A DNA stretch of 64,000 nt from NCBI RefSeq assembly GCF_900162725.1, contig NZ_LT799418.1, positions 814,608 to 878,607 of the forward strand, written 5' to 3'. The position numbers and the translations under genes were made by a program. The stretch is from Parabacteroides sp. Marseille-P3160. GTDB lineage: Bacteria; Bacteroidota; Bacteroidia; Bacteroidales; Tannerellaceae. The notes under the pieces were generated by a model that saw only the letters and a list, made by a program, of their open reading frames with translations, did not search any database and had not been told where the DNA came from. This document shows positions 28,863 through 36,672 of the stretch, one piece after another; within the stretch, counting starts at the first letter, position 1; every line of letters begins with the position of its first letter.

Positions 28863-29396
28863 TTACTTCATCGCCTTCGCTATTATTTCTAAGGCATAAG
28901 CGATGTGGTTATTGATCGTCTTTACGGAGATCCCTAACATGTCCGCAATTTCTTTGTAAGGAAGTAATTCGATTTTGGCCAGAAAAAAGACTTGTTTACA
29001 TCGGGGAGGTAATTTTTCAATCGCTTTATTTATATTGTCCAGTTCCTCTTTATTGATCATTTCATAGTCCGGAGATTGAATGGGATCAAATAGGAAATCA
29101 TCCAGGTCGTCAATCGATAAGAAATTGTTTTTAGACTCTTTTCTAAGATAGGATATTGCTTTGTTTTGTGTAACGACGAGTAGCCAGGTTTTAAGGTTTT
29201 TTAATTCATCTATGGATTTTCTTTTTTTCCAAAGTTCAAAGAATGCATCACTTACAATTTCTTCGGAGGCTTCTTTGGAGTGGACAATGCTGAATGCATA
29301 ATAAAAAAGATCGGAAGAATAGAAATTCATGAGATTTTTAAAAGCAAGTTCATTGCCTTTCTTAATTTCAGTTATATACGCTTTCTCTATAGCCAT
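28863..29396 (-). CDS. ECF sigma-70 factor of the polysaccharide locus
   Basis: Extracytoplasmic-function sigma factor of 177 residues. Region 2 is seen in DLFYYAFSIVHSKEASEEIVSDAFFELWKKR and LKNLKTWLLVVTQNKAISYLRK, and region 4 in LPPRCKQVFFLAKIELLPYKEIADMLGISVKTINNHIAYALEII, which is the form usual in Bacteroidetes sigma/FecR/SusC systems. It is the first gene of the minus-strand locus. A weak -7 box (29497-29504, TAATTTTG on the minus strand) lies about 100 bases upstream, without a matching -33. Confidence 0.93.
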   Translation of the reverse strand: MAIEKAYITEIKKGNELAFKNLMNFYSSDLFYYAFSIVHSKEASEEIVSDAFFELWKKRKSIDELKNLKTWLLVVTQNKAISYLRKESKNNFLSIDDLDDFLFDPIQSPDYEMINKEELDNINKAIEKLPPRCKQVFFLAKIELLPYKEIADMLGISVKTINNHIAYALEIIAKAMK

Positions 29397-29585
29397 TTTG
29401 GATTGTACTATTTCTTCGTAAAGTGGAGTCTCTTTTCATTGATCCTGCTGTTCCATAAGAAACTGTTTTTTTGTTCATGGTTGATTAACAAGGTTTCAAA
29501 ATTAATGAATATTTTATAGTAAGCTGATAATCTCTCCGATTTTTTGAAATCTAATGATACATTCTTCATTTATCGTATAAGGTAC

Positions 29586-29762
29586 CTAAAGCCGGTAACT
29601 ATGATCTATACTTTCTTTTTGAGATAGCCAGTCAATCACATTGGCAATGCGGATGTTTTGCTCTGGCTCATGGAGTGGAATCGTTTCAGGTTTTCCGCGG
29701 GTAAGAATATATCCTTCGGATAAATGGTAGGTATTCATGGCTTCCTGCAAGCCCTGTAACAT
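29586..29762 (-). pseudogene. C-terminal remnant of an ATPase gene, DUF4143-like
   Basis: An open minus-strand stretch of 58 codons reads MLQGLQEAMNTYHLSEGYIL, TRGKPETIPLHEPEQNIRIA, NVIDWLSQKE and ends SIDHSYRL. The pattern of an amphipathic helix, then L-x-EGYILTRG, then I-x-ANVIDWL is what I expect at the very end of ATPases of the AAA_14/DUF4143 type, after the nuclease-like fold. No upstream ATPase part is present. A genuine 58-residue protein cannot be excluded but there is no clear ribosome binding site. Confidence 0.5.
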
Positions 29763-29882
29763 TTAAAATGTGAATATGAAAAACAATCTCTCCTTTACGG
29801 CCTGAATTTCCATTTGCTTTCCATTTATTCTTTCTGATTTTAGAAGCGATTACGTTATTATCTTGATAAAAGTGTAGTTATT

Positions 29883-29910
29883 ATACATTTTATTCCTGAT
29901 AAAAATGTAT
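29883..29910 (+). promoter_or_regulatory. Inverted repeat before the ATPase gene (candidate operator)
   Basis: ATACATTTT (29883-29891) and AAAATGTAT (29902-29910) form a perfect 9-bp inverted repeat with a 10-base spacer, ending 27 bases before the ATG at 29938. Its place resembles the repeat before the other DUF4143 ATPase gene at 12016-12071. Confidence 0.4.
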
Positions 29911-29937
29911 TTTTACATCAGAATAATCAGGTGTAAT

Positions 29938-31221
29938 ATGTATAGAGAGGGAATAAATGCGTTAAAAAAATGGAAAGAGGACAAATTCCGGAAGCCTCTT
30001 ATCTTACGGGGAGCCCGCCAAGTCGGTAAAACCTGGCTTCTGCAAGAATTCGGACGGACTTCGTATACTAAATTTGTATACATCAATTTTGAGGAAACTC
30101 CGGCATTGCAAACCGTTTTTGCCAATGATTTTAATATAGAGAGAATATTAATCGTACTTCAGATCTATGCCGGGACGAAAATAACAGCAGAAGATACCCT
30201 TATTATTTTCGATGAAATACAATCTGCGGAACGAGGCATTACTTCATTGAAATACTTTTGTGAGAATGCACCTCAATATCATATTATTGCTGCCGGCTCC
30301 TTGCTGGGGATGGGATTGCATAACGCAGTCTCGTTTCCTGTAGGAAAAGTTGATTTTATGGATTTACGCCCCCTTTCTTTTGCAGAGTTCCTGTTGGCTT
30401 TGGATGAAACGGCCTTAGTCGGAGCATTGAAGGAAAAAGATTGGAAAGTAATCTCTGTATTTGCGGACAAACTGAAAGAATACCTTCGTTATTATTTATA
30501 TATAGGAGGGATGCCGGAAGTGGTGGATGCTTTTGTAAAAACCCGTGACTGGCAATTGATTCGTCGTATTCAAAACCGGATATTGAATGCTTATGAGGGA
30601 GATTTCTCCAAGCATGCACCGCTGGAAGTCGTCCCGCGTATCAGGATGGTATGGCAAAGCATCCCGTCCCAGTTGGCAAAGGAAAACAAGAAGTTCATAT
30701 ATGGTGTGTTGAAAGAGGGAGGACGCGCTAAAGATTTTGAATTGGCTATCCAATGGTTGGTCGATTGCGGCTTGTTATTAAAAAGTTTCCGGGTATCAAA
30801 GCCTTATCTTCCGCTTCCCGCCTATCAGGATCTTTCCGCTTTCAAATTATATTTGCATGATACCGGTCTGCTCGGGGCGATGGCTGGACTTAATGTCCGA
30901 ACCATCATAGAAGGAGATGCTATCTTTACTGAGTTTAAAGGAGCTATGACCGAACAATATGTCATGCAGCAATTGCGGATCAATGGTGACCGGTATATCG
31001 GCTATTGGACTAATGACAGAAGTACATCGGAAGTTGACTTTGTTGTTCAGGAAGAGGGGGAGGTCATTCCGATAGAAGTCAAATCGGAAGAAAGTTTACA
31101 GGCGAGAAGTTTTAAATTGTTTTGTGAAAAATACAAACCGGAAAAAGCCATTCGCACCTCCTTATCCGATTATAGGGAGGAGGAATGGATGACAAATATT
31201 CCGTTGTATGCAATAGGATGA
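29938..31221 (+). CDS. AAA ATPase with DUF4143 domain
   Basis: Second intact member of the AAA_14/DUF4143 family, 427 residues. The start at 29938 (MYREGINALKKWKED) is the usual opening; a longer frame to 29905 would overlap the inverted repeat. Walker A is RGARQVGKTWLLQEFG near residue 24, Walker B TLIIFDEIQSAE near 85, and sensor 1 IIAAGSLLGM. The DUF4143 part (FKLYLHDTGLLGAMAGL) and a nuclease-like tail (GYWTNDRSTSEVDFVVQEEGEVIPIEVKSEESLQARS) with the D-x(n)-E-x-K pattern follow. It is only distantly similar to the copy at 10788. It is alone on the plus strand and convergent with pdxT. Function unknown. Confidence 0.88.
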   Translation: MYREGINALKKWKEDKFRKPLILRGARQVGKTWLLQEFGRTSYTKFVYINFEETPALQTVFANDFNIERILIVLQIYAGTKITAEDTLIIFDEIQSAERGITSLKYFCENAPQYHIIAAGSLLGMGLHNAVSFPVGKVDFMDLRPLSFAEFLLALDETALVGALKEKDWKVISVFADKLKEYLRYYLYIGGMPEVVDAFVKTRDWQLIRRIQNRILNAYEGDFSKHAPLEVVPRIRMVWQSIPSQLAKENKKFIYGVLKEGGRAKDFELAIQWLVDCGLLLKSFRVSKPYLPLPAYQDLSAFKLYLHDTGLLGAMAGLNVRTIIEGDAIFTEFKGAMTEQYVMQQLRINGDRYIGYWTNDRSTSEVDFVVQEEGEVIPIEVKSEESLQARSFKLFCEKYKPEKAIRTSLSDYREEEWMTNIPLYAIG

Positions 31222-31255
31222 TAATCAGACTTCTATTTTAATTGCGTTATCGCTT

Positions 31256-31828
31256 TTACCTTTTCTTGATTTTCCGTAAAAAATACTCATGCACCCGTGT
31301 GTCGTCTGTCAGTTCAGGATGGAAGGCGGCGGCAAGGAGATTGTCCTCTTCCGCAAAAATAACTTTCCTCTCATAAGTAAGTAAGGCCTTTACCCTTTCT
31401 CCTGTTTTTTCTATATAAGGCGCACGGATAAATACGGTGTGAAAGGGGACGCTTCCCAGGGCGGGAATCTCCAAGTCTGCTTCGAAGCTGGCTAACTGCC
31501 GGCCGAAGGCATTCCGTTCCACCGCGATATCCATCAGCCCGAAACGGGGCTGGGTGCTTCCGATGATCTCTTTGGCCAGCAGAATCATTCCCGTACAGGT
31601 CCCGAAAATCGGCAATCCCTTCCGCCCTGATTCTGTGATCGGATCCAGTAACTCATAACGGATCAATAATTTGCCGACGGTGGTACTCTCTCCTCCGGGA
31701 AGAATGAGCCCGTCAATCCCCTCCAGATCGCGCGGATAGAGTACGTCGACTGTCTCTACTCCTAACTGGAGCAGGGCATTACGGTGCTCCCTGACGGCCC
31801 CTTGTAATGCTAAAATACCTATTTTCAT
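31256..31828 (-). CDS. pdxT: PdxT, glutaminase subunit of pyridoxal 5'-phosphate synthase
   Basis: Releases ammonia from glutamine for PdxS. The start at 31828 ([16 protein letters not shown]) is the family's canonical N-terminus; the frame is open further but would run into pdxS. The catalytic Cys is in [12 protein letters not shown], with the oxyanion region [16 protein letters not shown] before it, and the His-Glu pair in [11 protein letters not shown]. Length 190 is typical. It follows pdxS by 7 bases, so they form one operon. Confidence 0.96.
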   Translation of the reverse strand: MKIGILALQGAVREHRNALLQLGVETVDVLYPRDLEGIDGLILPGGESTTVGKLLIRYELLDPITESGRKGLPIFGTCTGMILLAKEIIGSTQPRFGLMDIAVERNAFGRQLASFEADLEIPALGSVPFHTVFIRAPYIEKTGERVKALLTYERKVIFAEEDNLLAAAFHPELTDDTRVHEYFLRKIKKR

Positions 31829-31835
31829 CGTTTGT

Positions 31836-32732
31836 TTACCAACCGCGGCCTGCCATTTTATCTTTATCTTCCAATTGGGCGACACTTTGTCCCCGCATAG
31901 CTTCACCTAAGCCTTTGGATACTTCGGCAATCAGTTTGGCATCTTTATAATGAGCGACGGCTTCAACGATCGCCTTGGCCCGTTTCGCCGGATTATCCGA
32001 TTTGAAGATACCCGAGCCGACGAATACGCCATCGCAGCCCAATTCCATCATCAGTGCGGCATCTGCCGGGGTAGCAATCCCTCCGGCCGCAAAGTTAACC
32101 ACCGGTAACCGGCCTAATTCTTTCACCTGTAAAACTAATTCGTAAGGAGCGCCTAATTCCTTTGCGATTGTCATTAATTCCATTGGTGTAGCTCCCAAAA
32201 CGCGTTGTATATCTTCGTTTACCTGGCGGATATGACGGACGGCTTCGACAACATCGCCTGTCCCCGCTTCACCTTTGGTCCGTATCATGGCGGCACCTTC
32301 ACCAATACGACGCAGCGCTTCACCTAAATTGCGTGCTCCGCAAACAAAGGGAACCTTGAAATCCGATTTCAGGATATGGTAAACATCATCGGCAGGTGTT
32401 AATACTTCGCTTTCATCAATGAAATCGATATCCAATGCTTCCAAGACGCGAGCTTCTATGATATGTCCGATACGCGCTTTGGCCATTACAGGAATGGATA
32501 CCGCTTTCTGAATGCCTATAATCATTTCCGGATCGGACATGCGTGCTACTCCGCCTTGCGCCCGAATATCCGAAGGAACCCGTTCCAATGCCATTACGGC
32601 AACGGCACCCGCTTCTTCGGCAATTTTTGCTTGCTCGGGATTTACAACATCCATAATAACGCCCCCTTTAAGCATTTCGGCGAGGCCTTTCTTCACTTTG
32701 TCTGTTCCGGTTTCTTTTTTGATATCTGTCAT
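31836..32732 (-). CDS. pdxS: PdxS, pyridoxal 5'-phosphate synthase lyase subunit
   Basis: Makes pyridoxal phosphate from ribose 5-phosphate, glyceraldehyde 3-phosphate and ammonia in a complex of PdxS and PdxT. The (beta/alpha)8 barrel is recognisable: the Schiff-base Lys in [15 protein letters not shown], the second active-site Lys in [22 protein letters not shown], and the phosphate loop [29 protein letters not shown]. The 298-residue length is standard. An exact -7 box lies 36 bases upstream of the start. Confidence 0.97.
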   Translation of the reverse strand: MTDIKKETGTDKVKKGLAEMLKGGVIMDVVNPEQAKIAEEAGAVAVMALERVPSDIRAQGGVARMSDPEMIIGIQKAVSIPVMAKARIGHIIEARVLEALDIDFIDESEVLTPADDVYHILKSDFKVPFVCGARNLGEALRRIGEGAAMIRTKGEAGTGDVVEAVRHIRQVNEDIQRVLGATPMELMTIAKELGAPYELVLQVKELGRLPVVNFAAGGIATPADAALMMELGCDGVFVGSGIFKSDNPAKRAKAIVEAVAHYKDAKLIAEVSKGLGEAMRGQSVAQLEDKDKMAGRGW

Positions 32733-32767
32733 TTTTACCTAAATTATACTTGTTTGATTGACGTTTG

Positions 32768-32775
32768 CAAAGTTA
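32768..32775 (-). promoter_or_regulatory. -7 box of the pdxST operon
   Basis: Minus strand TAACTTTG, an exact TAnnTTTG element upstream of pdxS. No clear -33 element was found. Confidence 0.45.
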
Positions 32776-32893
32776 TGTATTTTTTCATAATTCTCTTTGT
32801 TATATATCGTATTTGTAGGTTAATCCTATGACGCTACCATTTTTTGCATTCAACTTAGGAGAGAATATCATATAGAATGTAAATCTGCCGGAA

Positions 32894-33811
32894 TTAATTA
32901 GTAAGGCGATAGCTTACGAAAGCCAGTCGTTTACTATCGGGTGCCCATGAGTTAACGTTTATCGTCCCTTGCCCGCCGAAGAGTTTGGCCATTGTTTTAG
33001 GTTCTCCCCCTTGGGTTGATATAAGACGGAGTTCCACATTTTTGTTAGCCAGGTGTTCGCCGGGTTCAAGATCTCCTTTATAGTAAGTGATAAAAATTAC
33101 GAGTTTTCCGTCTGGCGAGACATGGGGAAACCAGGAATTACGGGTTTCGTCAAAGGTCATCTGTGTTTGTTCCGAACCATCGGCTTTCATGCGCCAGATT
33201 TGCATTAGGCCGGTTCTCACGGAATTGAACCAGATGTATTTACCGTCTGGGGAGTATTCGGGACCATCATCCAGACCTTCGGCTTCAGTCAGCCGGATTT
33301 CTTCTCCCCCCTCCGCCGGAATGATGTATATGTCATAATTCCCTTTACGGTCGGCACAATAGGCTAAGTATTTATTATCCGGGCTCCACCCGTGCAGATA
33401 ACTGGGCGCCATCGGGGTGATTAATCTCGGCGTGCCGCCTTCGAAGGGGAGAGTGTAAATGCGTGATTTACGATCTTCTTTTGTTCCGTGGCTGATTGCA
33501 ATTTGTTTCCCGTCGAATGTGAGTACATGGTCGTTGTTGCAGTTCGTTGCAAAGCCGGTATAAATCCCGACCGGTTCCGCCGGGGATTCGGACGCTATTT
33601 TATAGAGCTTCCCTTCGCTGTTATATATAAGCCATTTCCCGTCGGGAGTCCAGTTGGGGGCCTCGATCAGGAAAGGAAACTCTTTTACTACCGTACGCCG
33701 CCCATTGGTAACATCTACAATCTCGAGGACACTGACAACGTGGTTCCGTTGTCCGAAAGAGGCGAAAATGGGTAGTAAGAGGCAAGCGCCCAAACAAAGG
33801 ATTTGTTTCAT
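32894..33811 (-). CDS. Secreted TolB-like beta-propeller protein
   Basis: A 305-residue exported protein with a signal peptide (KQILCLGACLLLPIFASFG). It is built of WD40-like/PD40 propeller repeats: NWTPDGKWLIYNSEG, GWSPDNKYLAYCADRKGNYDIYIIPAEGGEEIRLTE, EYSPDGKYIWFNSVRTGLMQIWRMKADGSEQTQMT and HVSPDGKLVIFITYYKGD, each with the SPDGK turn. Proteins of this kind bind partners or substrates in the periplasm; the specific role is unknown, and it lacks the N-terminal domain of true TolB. It stands alone, read in the same direction as pdxS. Confidence 0.8.
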   Translation of the reverse strand: MKQILCLGACLLLPIFASFGQRNHVVSVLEIVDVTNGRRTVVKEFPFLIEAPNWTPDGKWLIYNSEGKLYKIASESPAEPVGIYTGFATNCNNDHVLTFDGKQIAISHGTKEDRKSRIYTLPFEGGTPRLITPMAPSYLHGWSPDNKYLAYCADRKGNYDIYIIPAEGGEEIRLTEAEGLDDGPEYSPDGKYIWFNSVRTGLMQIWRMKADGSEQTQMTFDETRNSWFPHVSPDGKLVIFITYYKGDLEPGEHLANKNVELRLISTQGGEPKTMAKLFGGQGTINVNSWAPDSKRLAFVSYRLTN

Positions 33812-34010
33812 AATCTATTGATTTTAATCGATTTCAACAATTCTACTTTTCCAATTGGTGTTTGTAAAGTTATGTATTTTTAATTGATGTTTCGCAAGTA
33901 AAAAAGGAAACAAATGAAGGAGCAGATCCTTTTTCCTACGAGGGCATAGGCAAAACGTTGCCACCGCAGTACCTTTTCCCGCTTTTAACTGTGGCAATTC
34001 TATTTTCAAA

Positions 34011-34058
34011 CTTGGTAGGCCTGGTGGTTCACCATGATGGGCCACCAGGCCTACCAAG
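34011..34058. repeat. Perfect 17-bp inverted repeat, GC-rich hairpin
   Basis: CTTGGTAGGCCTGGTGG at 34011-34027 is followed after 14 bases by its exact reverse complement at 34042-34058. It stands out as GC-rich in AT-rich surroundings, has no T-run on either side, and lies 130 bases beyond the stop of the regulator gene. It could be a transcript-end structure, a repetitive extragenic element or the end of a mobile element. Confidence 0.7.
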
Positions 34059-34141
34059 GTGTGTCTGCAGGCCCACCATGGTATAATAAAAAAACGAGTA
34101 CGGTGAACAGGGCAAACTCTTTTACACAAACAATAGACTTT

Positions 34142-34176
34142 GCGTGCTCTTTGTTGAAAATAAGTGTGTTGTAATA
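34142..34176. repeat. Direct repeat, left copy
   Basis: 35 bases identical at 34 positions to 36638-36672. The two copies bracket the 34.2-36.6 kb segment with the regulator, membrane protein, broken esterase, iron-sulfur protein and flavodoxin fragment. Confidence 0.75.
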
Positions 34177-34186
34177 TTGCTTTCCA

Positions 34187-34471
34187 TTACTTCTCGATAT
34201 ATGTTTTAAGAGCCTCTACATATTTATCAAAAGCTTTTATCCCTTTAGAAGTAATTTTGCAAGTAGTACAAGGTCTATTAGCCTTAAATGATTTTATTAC
34301 CTCTATATATCCTGCCTTTTGCAACTTTATTATTTGTGCGCCCAAATTACCACCTGTGGATTTCGTTTGTTCCATAATATACACAAAATCAGATTCCTGA
34401 ATCGATATTAGAATCGACATTATTCCTAATCGTAATTCAGAGTGTAGTATGGGATCTAACTCTTTAAACAT
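34187..34471 (-). CDS. Winged-helix transcriptional regulator
   Basis: A 94-residue DNA-binding protein of the one-domain winged-helix type (HTH_34-like, related to ArsR/MarR regulators). It opens LDPILHSELRLGIMSILISIQESDFVYIMEQTKSTGGNLGAQIIKLQKAGYIEVIKSF, a recognition helix followed by the wing KANRPCTTCKITSKGIKAFDKYVEAL. The CTTC pair of cysteines in the wing is unusual and might bind metal or sense thiols, but this is only inference. It overlaps the upstream membrane-protein gene by 8 bases; such regulator and membrane-protein pairs recur in this phylum, their target being unknown. Confidence 0.8.
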   Translation of the reverse strand: MFKELDPILHSELRLGIMSILISIQESDFVYIMEQTKSTGGNLGAQIIKLQKAGYIEVIKSFKANRPCTTCKITSKGIKAFDKYVEALKTYIEK

Positions 34472-35048
34472 CTGATGGTATATTTTTCTTGAATAAATGC
34501 CCTGGAATAATAATAGAGAAGATAGGTATTAGTGCAAAAACTAAGATTTGATTTATTTCCGGATAAATAAATAATAAACCAAACGAAAGAATTATTCCTG
34601 CTGTTCCTCCATAAATTACAGGTTTGTATCTGGTTAATAGCCCTATGATAATTATCCACATACTAAATAGAATGCCTTCAATAAATAATATGGGCATTTT
34701 AGTCCAAATTGCAGACAGGGCAATTGTACTACACACCAACACATTCAAAATAGTAATGTAGTCTATCGTTTTATCTAAATAAGATTTAACGTTCACCTTG
34801 TCTTGAGAGGATAGGTATTTTGTGACAGGAATACATATGACAGGAATAAGTAGCCAAAGTAAAGAGGTGTACGGGAGCATAGTCCATTTTTTTAATATCC
34901 ATACAGGCAAAGAAACTATGACTACTGTATATCCCCATACAAGAAGAATGTTACTATTTATTTTAGCCCTCAAATTAGTTCGGGCATTTTTCACCATCAT
35001 TGAGATTAATTCCCAACTCTCTATTTCGTTTATTTTTCTCTCTTCCAT
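34464..35048 (-). CDS. Multi-pass membrane protein of unknown function
   Basis: 194 residues with a short charged N-terminus (MEERKINEIESWELISMMVKNARTN) and about six membrane helices grouped in pairs (for example ILLVWGYTVVIVSLPVWIL, LLWLLIPVICIPVTKYL, YITILNVLVCSTIALSAIW, and ILVFALIPIFSIIIPG). I do not recognise a named family. Its 3' end overlaps the start of the winged-helix regulator by 8 bases, so the two are co-translated and probably work together. Confidence 0.75.
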   Translation of the reverse strand: MEERKINEIESWELISMMVKNARTNLRAKINSNILLVWGYTVVIVSLPVWILKKWTMLPYTSLLWLLIPVICIPVTKYLSSQDKVNVKSYLDKTIDYITILNVLVCSTIALSAIWTKMPILFIEGILFSMWIIIIGLLTRYKPVIYGGTAGIILSFGLLFIYPEINQILVFALIPIFSIIIPGHLFKKNIPSDV

Positions 35049-35065
35049 ATATGTTAGTTTAGATT

Positions 35066-35577
35066 TTATTTTATGTTTATGATATTTGATGATACGAATT
35101 TCAGTAATTTAGGAAGGGCAGGAATCCAATAATACCAGTTGTGCTCTCCATGTCTCATAATCATATAATGATTAATTTTTTTATCACTCATTGCGATAGG
35201 GAATGAATTCGTTAATAAAGAAATCTTCATAATTATCTTCCAATCCATTAAATATACCAACTTCTTTTTGCATCTTCTGGAATGATAAGTATCATAGGAG
35301 AAATACTGCCATGGCTAATCATTTCATCGGCAATTCTGTTTATTCTACCTTTATCTATCCATCCCATATTATTTTCACATCCATGCAGTAAGTATAAAAC
35401 CGGGAAATTCTTATCTGAAGAAGAATAACCTTGCGCTAAATAAATCGTATAACTGACATTGCTTTTTAATATCTCACTATAAATATCTGCGTTAAAGCTG
35501 TATGATTTTATATCCTGCACAGTAGCATTTGCAATGGATAGAAAAATTACAAATAAGATTAAAATTTTAGTTTTCAT
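35066..35577 (-). pseudogene. Broken esterase gene (PF00756-like), internal deletion and frameshifts
   Basis: Minus strand. The first part, from ATG 35577, has a signal peptide (KTKILILFVIFLSIANA) and reads SYTIYLAQGYSSSDKNFPVLYLLHGCENN then MILIIPEDAKRSWYI, typical of the putative esterase family. It stops at 35248. In a second frame LEDNYEDFFINEFIPYRNE follows (about 35262-35205), and in a third the C-terminus NHYMIMRHGEHNWYYWIPALPKLLKF runs to 35066. The stretch that should hold the nucleophile motif G-x-S-x-G between FIPY and the terminal RHGEHNW is absent. Its start lies inside the 3' end of the iron-sulfur gene, so both were once one operon. Confidence 0.8.
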
Positions 35578-36349
35578 ATGTCTGTAATTTTTGATGATTT
35601 GTAACATATCTTTTCCTATTCCAAACAAATTTATATTCAATAGCATAAGATTTACATACACTGGAACATTTGCCACACATCACACATTCTGGATTGGTTA
35701 CAAGACCGCTATTATTTTTGATATACTCTGTGATTGGTATTCCCGTCAAGCATTCATTTTCACAGTGTCCACAATGAATACATTTATTTGTATCAACGAC
35801 TGGGAGTAAACGTGAATACCGAGCAGTTAATGAACATAAAAATCCTACGACACACATATTTTTGCATCCCCATCGTTTGTTTGTTATCAATGCAAGAATG
35901 CTGGCTGTAAGAACATCTATTACCCAAACCAGTTTATAATGGTCATCAAAATTAACCTTTAAGAAAAACGGCTTTACCTCAAAATCGTGTGTTATTCCTT
36001 GTTTTAAGTTGAAAAAATAAAATGTAAAAGCAGATGTAATAAAACTAAAAGAAAGTAATAGACGTAACCATAAAATAGGTTCACGCCATTTTGTTTTTCT
36101 TGAATGAAATGTACTCACGCAATCATAAGTAGTACCCATAAAACAAAACCAGCCACAACCAACACGACCAATCAATAACGAGGAGAGGATAAAGAATACC
36201 CATATTAATAGCACTAAAGTGATTACACCCCAGTATATTGAATGCCAAATAAATCCAAGAGCGAAGTATTGAAAAAACACAGGAGTTATCAACAAGAATA
36301 TAAATCTTGATAGATAGTTGAACGCATATATTCGCCTCTTCTTTACCAT
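35567..36349 (-). CDS. Membrane 4Fe-4S protein, NapH/NosR-like
   Basis: 260 residues. The start at 36349 (MVKKRRIYAFNYLSRFIFLLIT) was chosen because an exact promoter ends at 36367; the frame is open to 36418, but that region is promoter. The protein has about four to five membrane helices, the motif GRVGCGWFCFMGTTYDC (CGWxC) and later WGCKNMCVVGF, and then two ferredoxin clusters, CIHCGHCENEC and CVMCGKCSSVC. This layout matches NapH/MauN/NosR-type proteins that pass electrons between quinols or ferredoxin and periplasmic enzymes. No partner oxidoreductase is adjacent, so its job here is unknown. It is the first gene of a run leading to the esterase relic, membrane protein and regulator. Confidence 0.82.
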   Translation of the reverse strand: MVKKRRIYAFNYLSRFIFLLITPVFFQYFALGFIWHSIYWGVITLVLLIWVFFILSSLLIGRVGCGWFCFMGTTYDCVSTFHSRKTKWREPILWLRLLLSFSFITSAFTFYFFNLKQGITHDFEVKPFFLKVNFDDHYKLVWVIDVLTASILALITNKRWGCKNMCVVGFLCSLTARYSRLLPVVDTNKCIHCGHCENECLTGIPITEYIKNNSGLVTNPECVMCGKCSSVCKSYAIEYKFVWNRKRYVTNHQKLQTYEN

Positions 36350-36366
36350 AACAAACAATTTGTTTG

Positions 36367-36397
36367 CAAATATAGAATATTCTATAATATAGACAAA
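36367..36397 (-). promoter_or_regulatory. Exact Bacteroidetes promoter of the iron-sulfur gene
   Basis: Minus strand TTTG (36394-36397), a 19-base spacer and TATATTTG (36367-36374). Its distance, 17 bases before the ATG at 36349, decides that start. Confidence 0.7.
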
Positions 36398-36463
36398 GTT
36401 TTTATGAAAATTATCCATTGAATACTATATCCTTTCTGTTAGCTGCTTTTTGTGTAAATGACT

Positions 36464-36512
36464 GTTCCAATGAAGGTTGTTCCCGAATCTTTCAAAGCAT
36501 CATAAATTTTAC
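36464..36512 (-). pseudogene. Fragment of flavodoxin gene
   Basis: 49 bases identical at 46 positions to 46321-46369 inside the intact flavodoxin gene, coding for the KIYDALKDSGATFIGTG region. Flanking sequence does not match, so only this piece is present. Confidence 0.8.
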
Positions 36513-36524
36513 TCGGTGATAAAA

Positions 36525-36565
36525 GCGAGGCTCCCGCCTCGCAATGATTATCCTTTGTTAAGGAT
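36525..36565. repeat. Two adjacent small hairpins
   Basis: GCGAGGC and GCCTCGC (36525-36531, 36536-36542) with a 4-base loop, then ATCCTT and AAGGAT (36550-36555, 36560-36565) with a 4-base loop. Both stems are perfect. They fill the space between the flavodoxin fragment and the right direct repeat. Confidence 0.55.
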
Positions 36566-36637
36566 AGGCAAAGCTGGAGCTTCCAACACGACGGAATGAG
36601 AATACTCCGCCGATCAAACGGATAAATGTTTGCCCTG

Positions 36638-36672
36638 GCGTGCTCTTTATTGAAAATAAGTGTGTTGTAATA
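36638..36672. repeat. Direct repeat, right copy
   Basis: 35 bases matching 34142-34176 with one difference at the twelfth base, and weaker similarity for about ten bases further. Same orientation as the left copy, 2496 bases away. Confidence 0.75.

Larger units (their letters stand above)
29397..29937. other. 541-base gap with an ATPase gene relic and an operator-like site
   Basis: No intact gene. It holds a possible -7 box for the sigma gene (29497-29504), the 58-codon tail of a lost ATPase gene (29586-29762) and a 9-bp inverted repeat (29883-29910) in front of the intact ATPase gene. Confidence 0.6.
33812..34186. other. 375-base gap full of inverted repeats
   Basis: No gene. It contains an 8-bp inverted repeat (33901-33934), an imperfect hairpin (33958-33997), a 17-bp perfect hairpin (34011-34058) and the left copy of a direct repeat (34142-34176). 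Confidence 0.7.
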
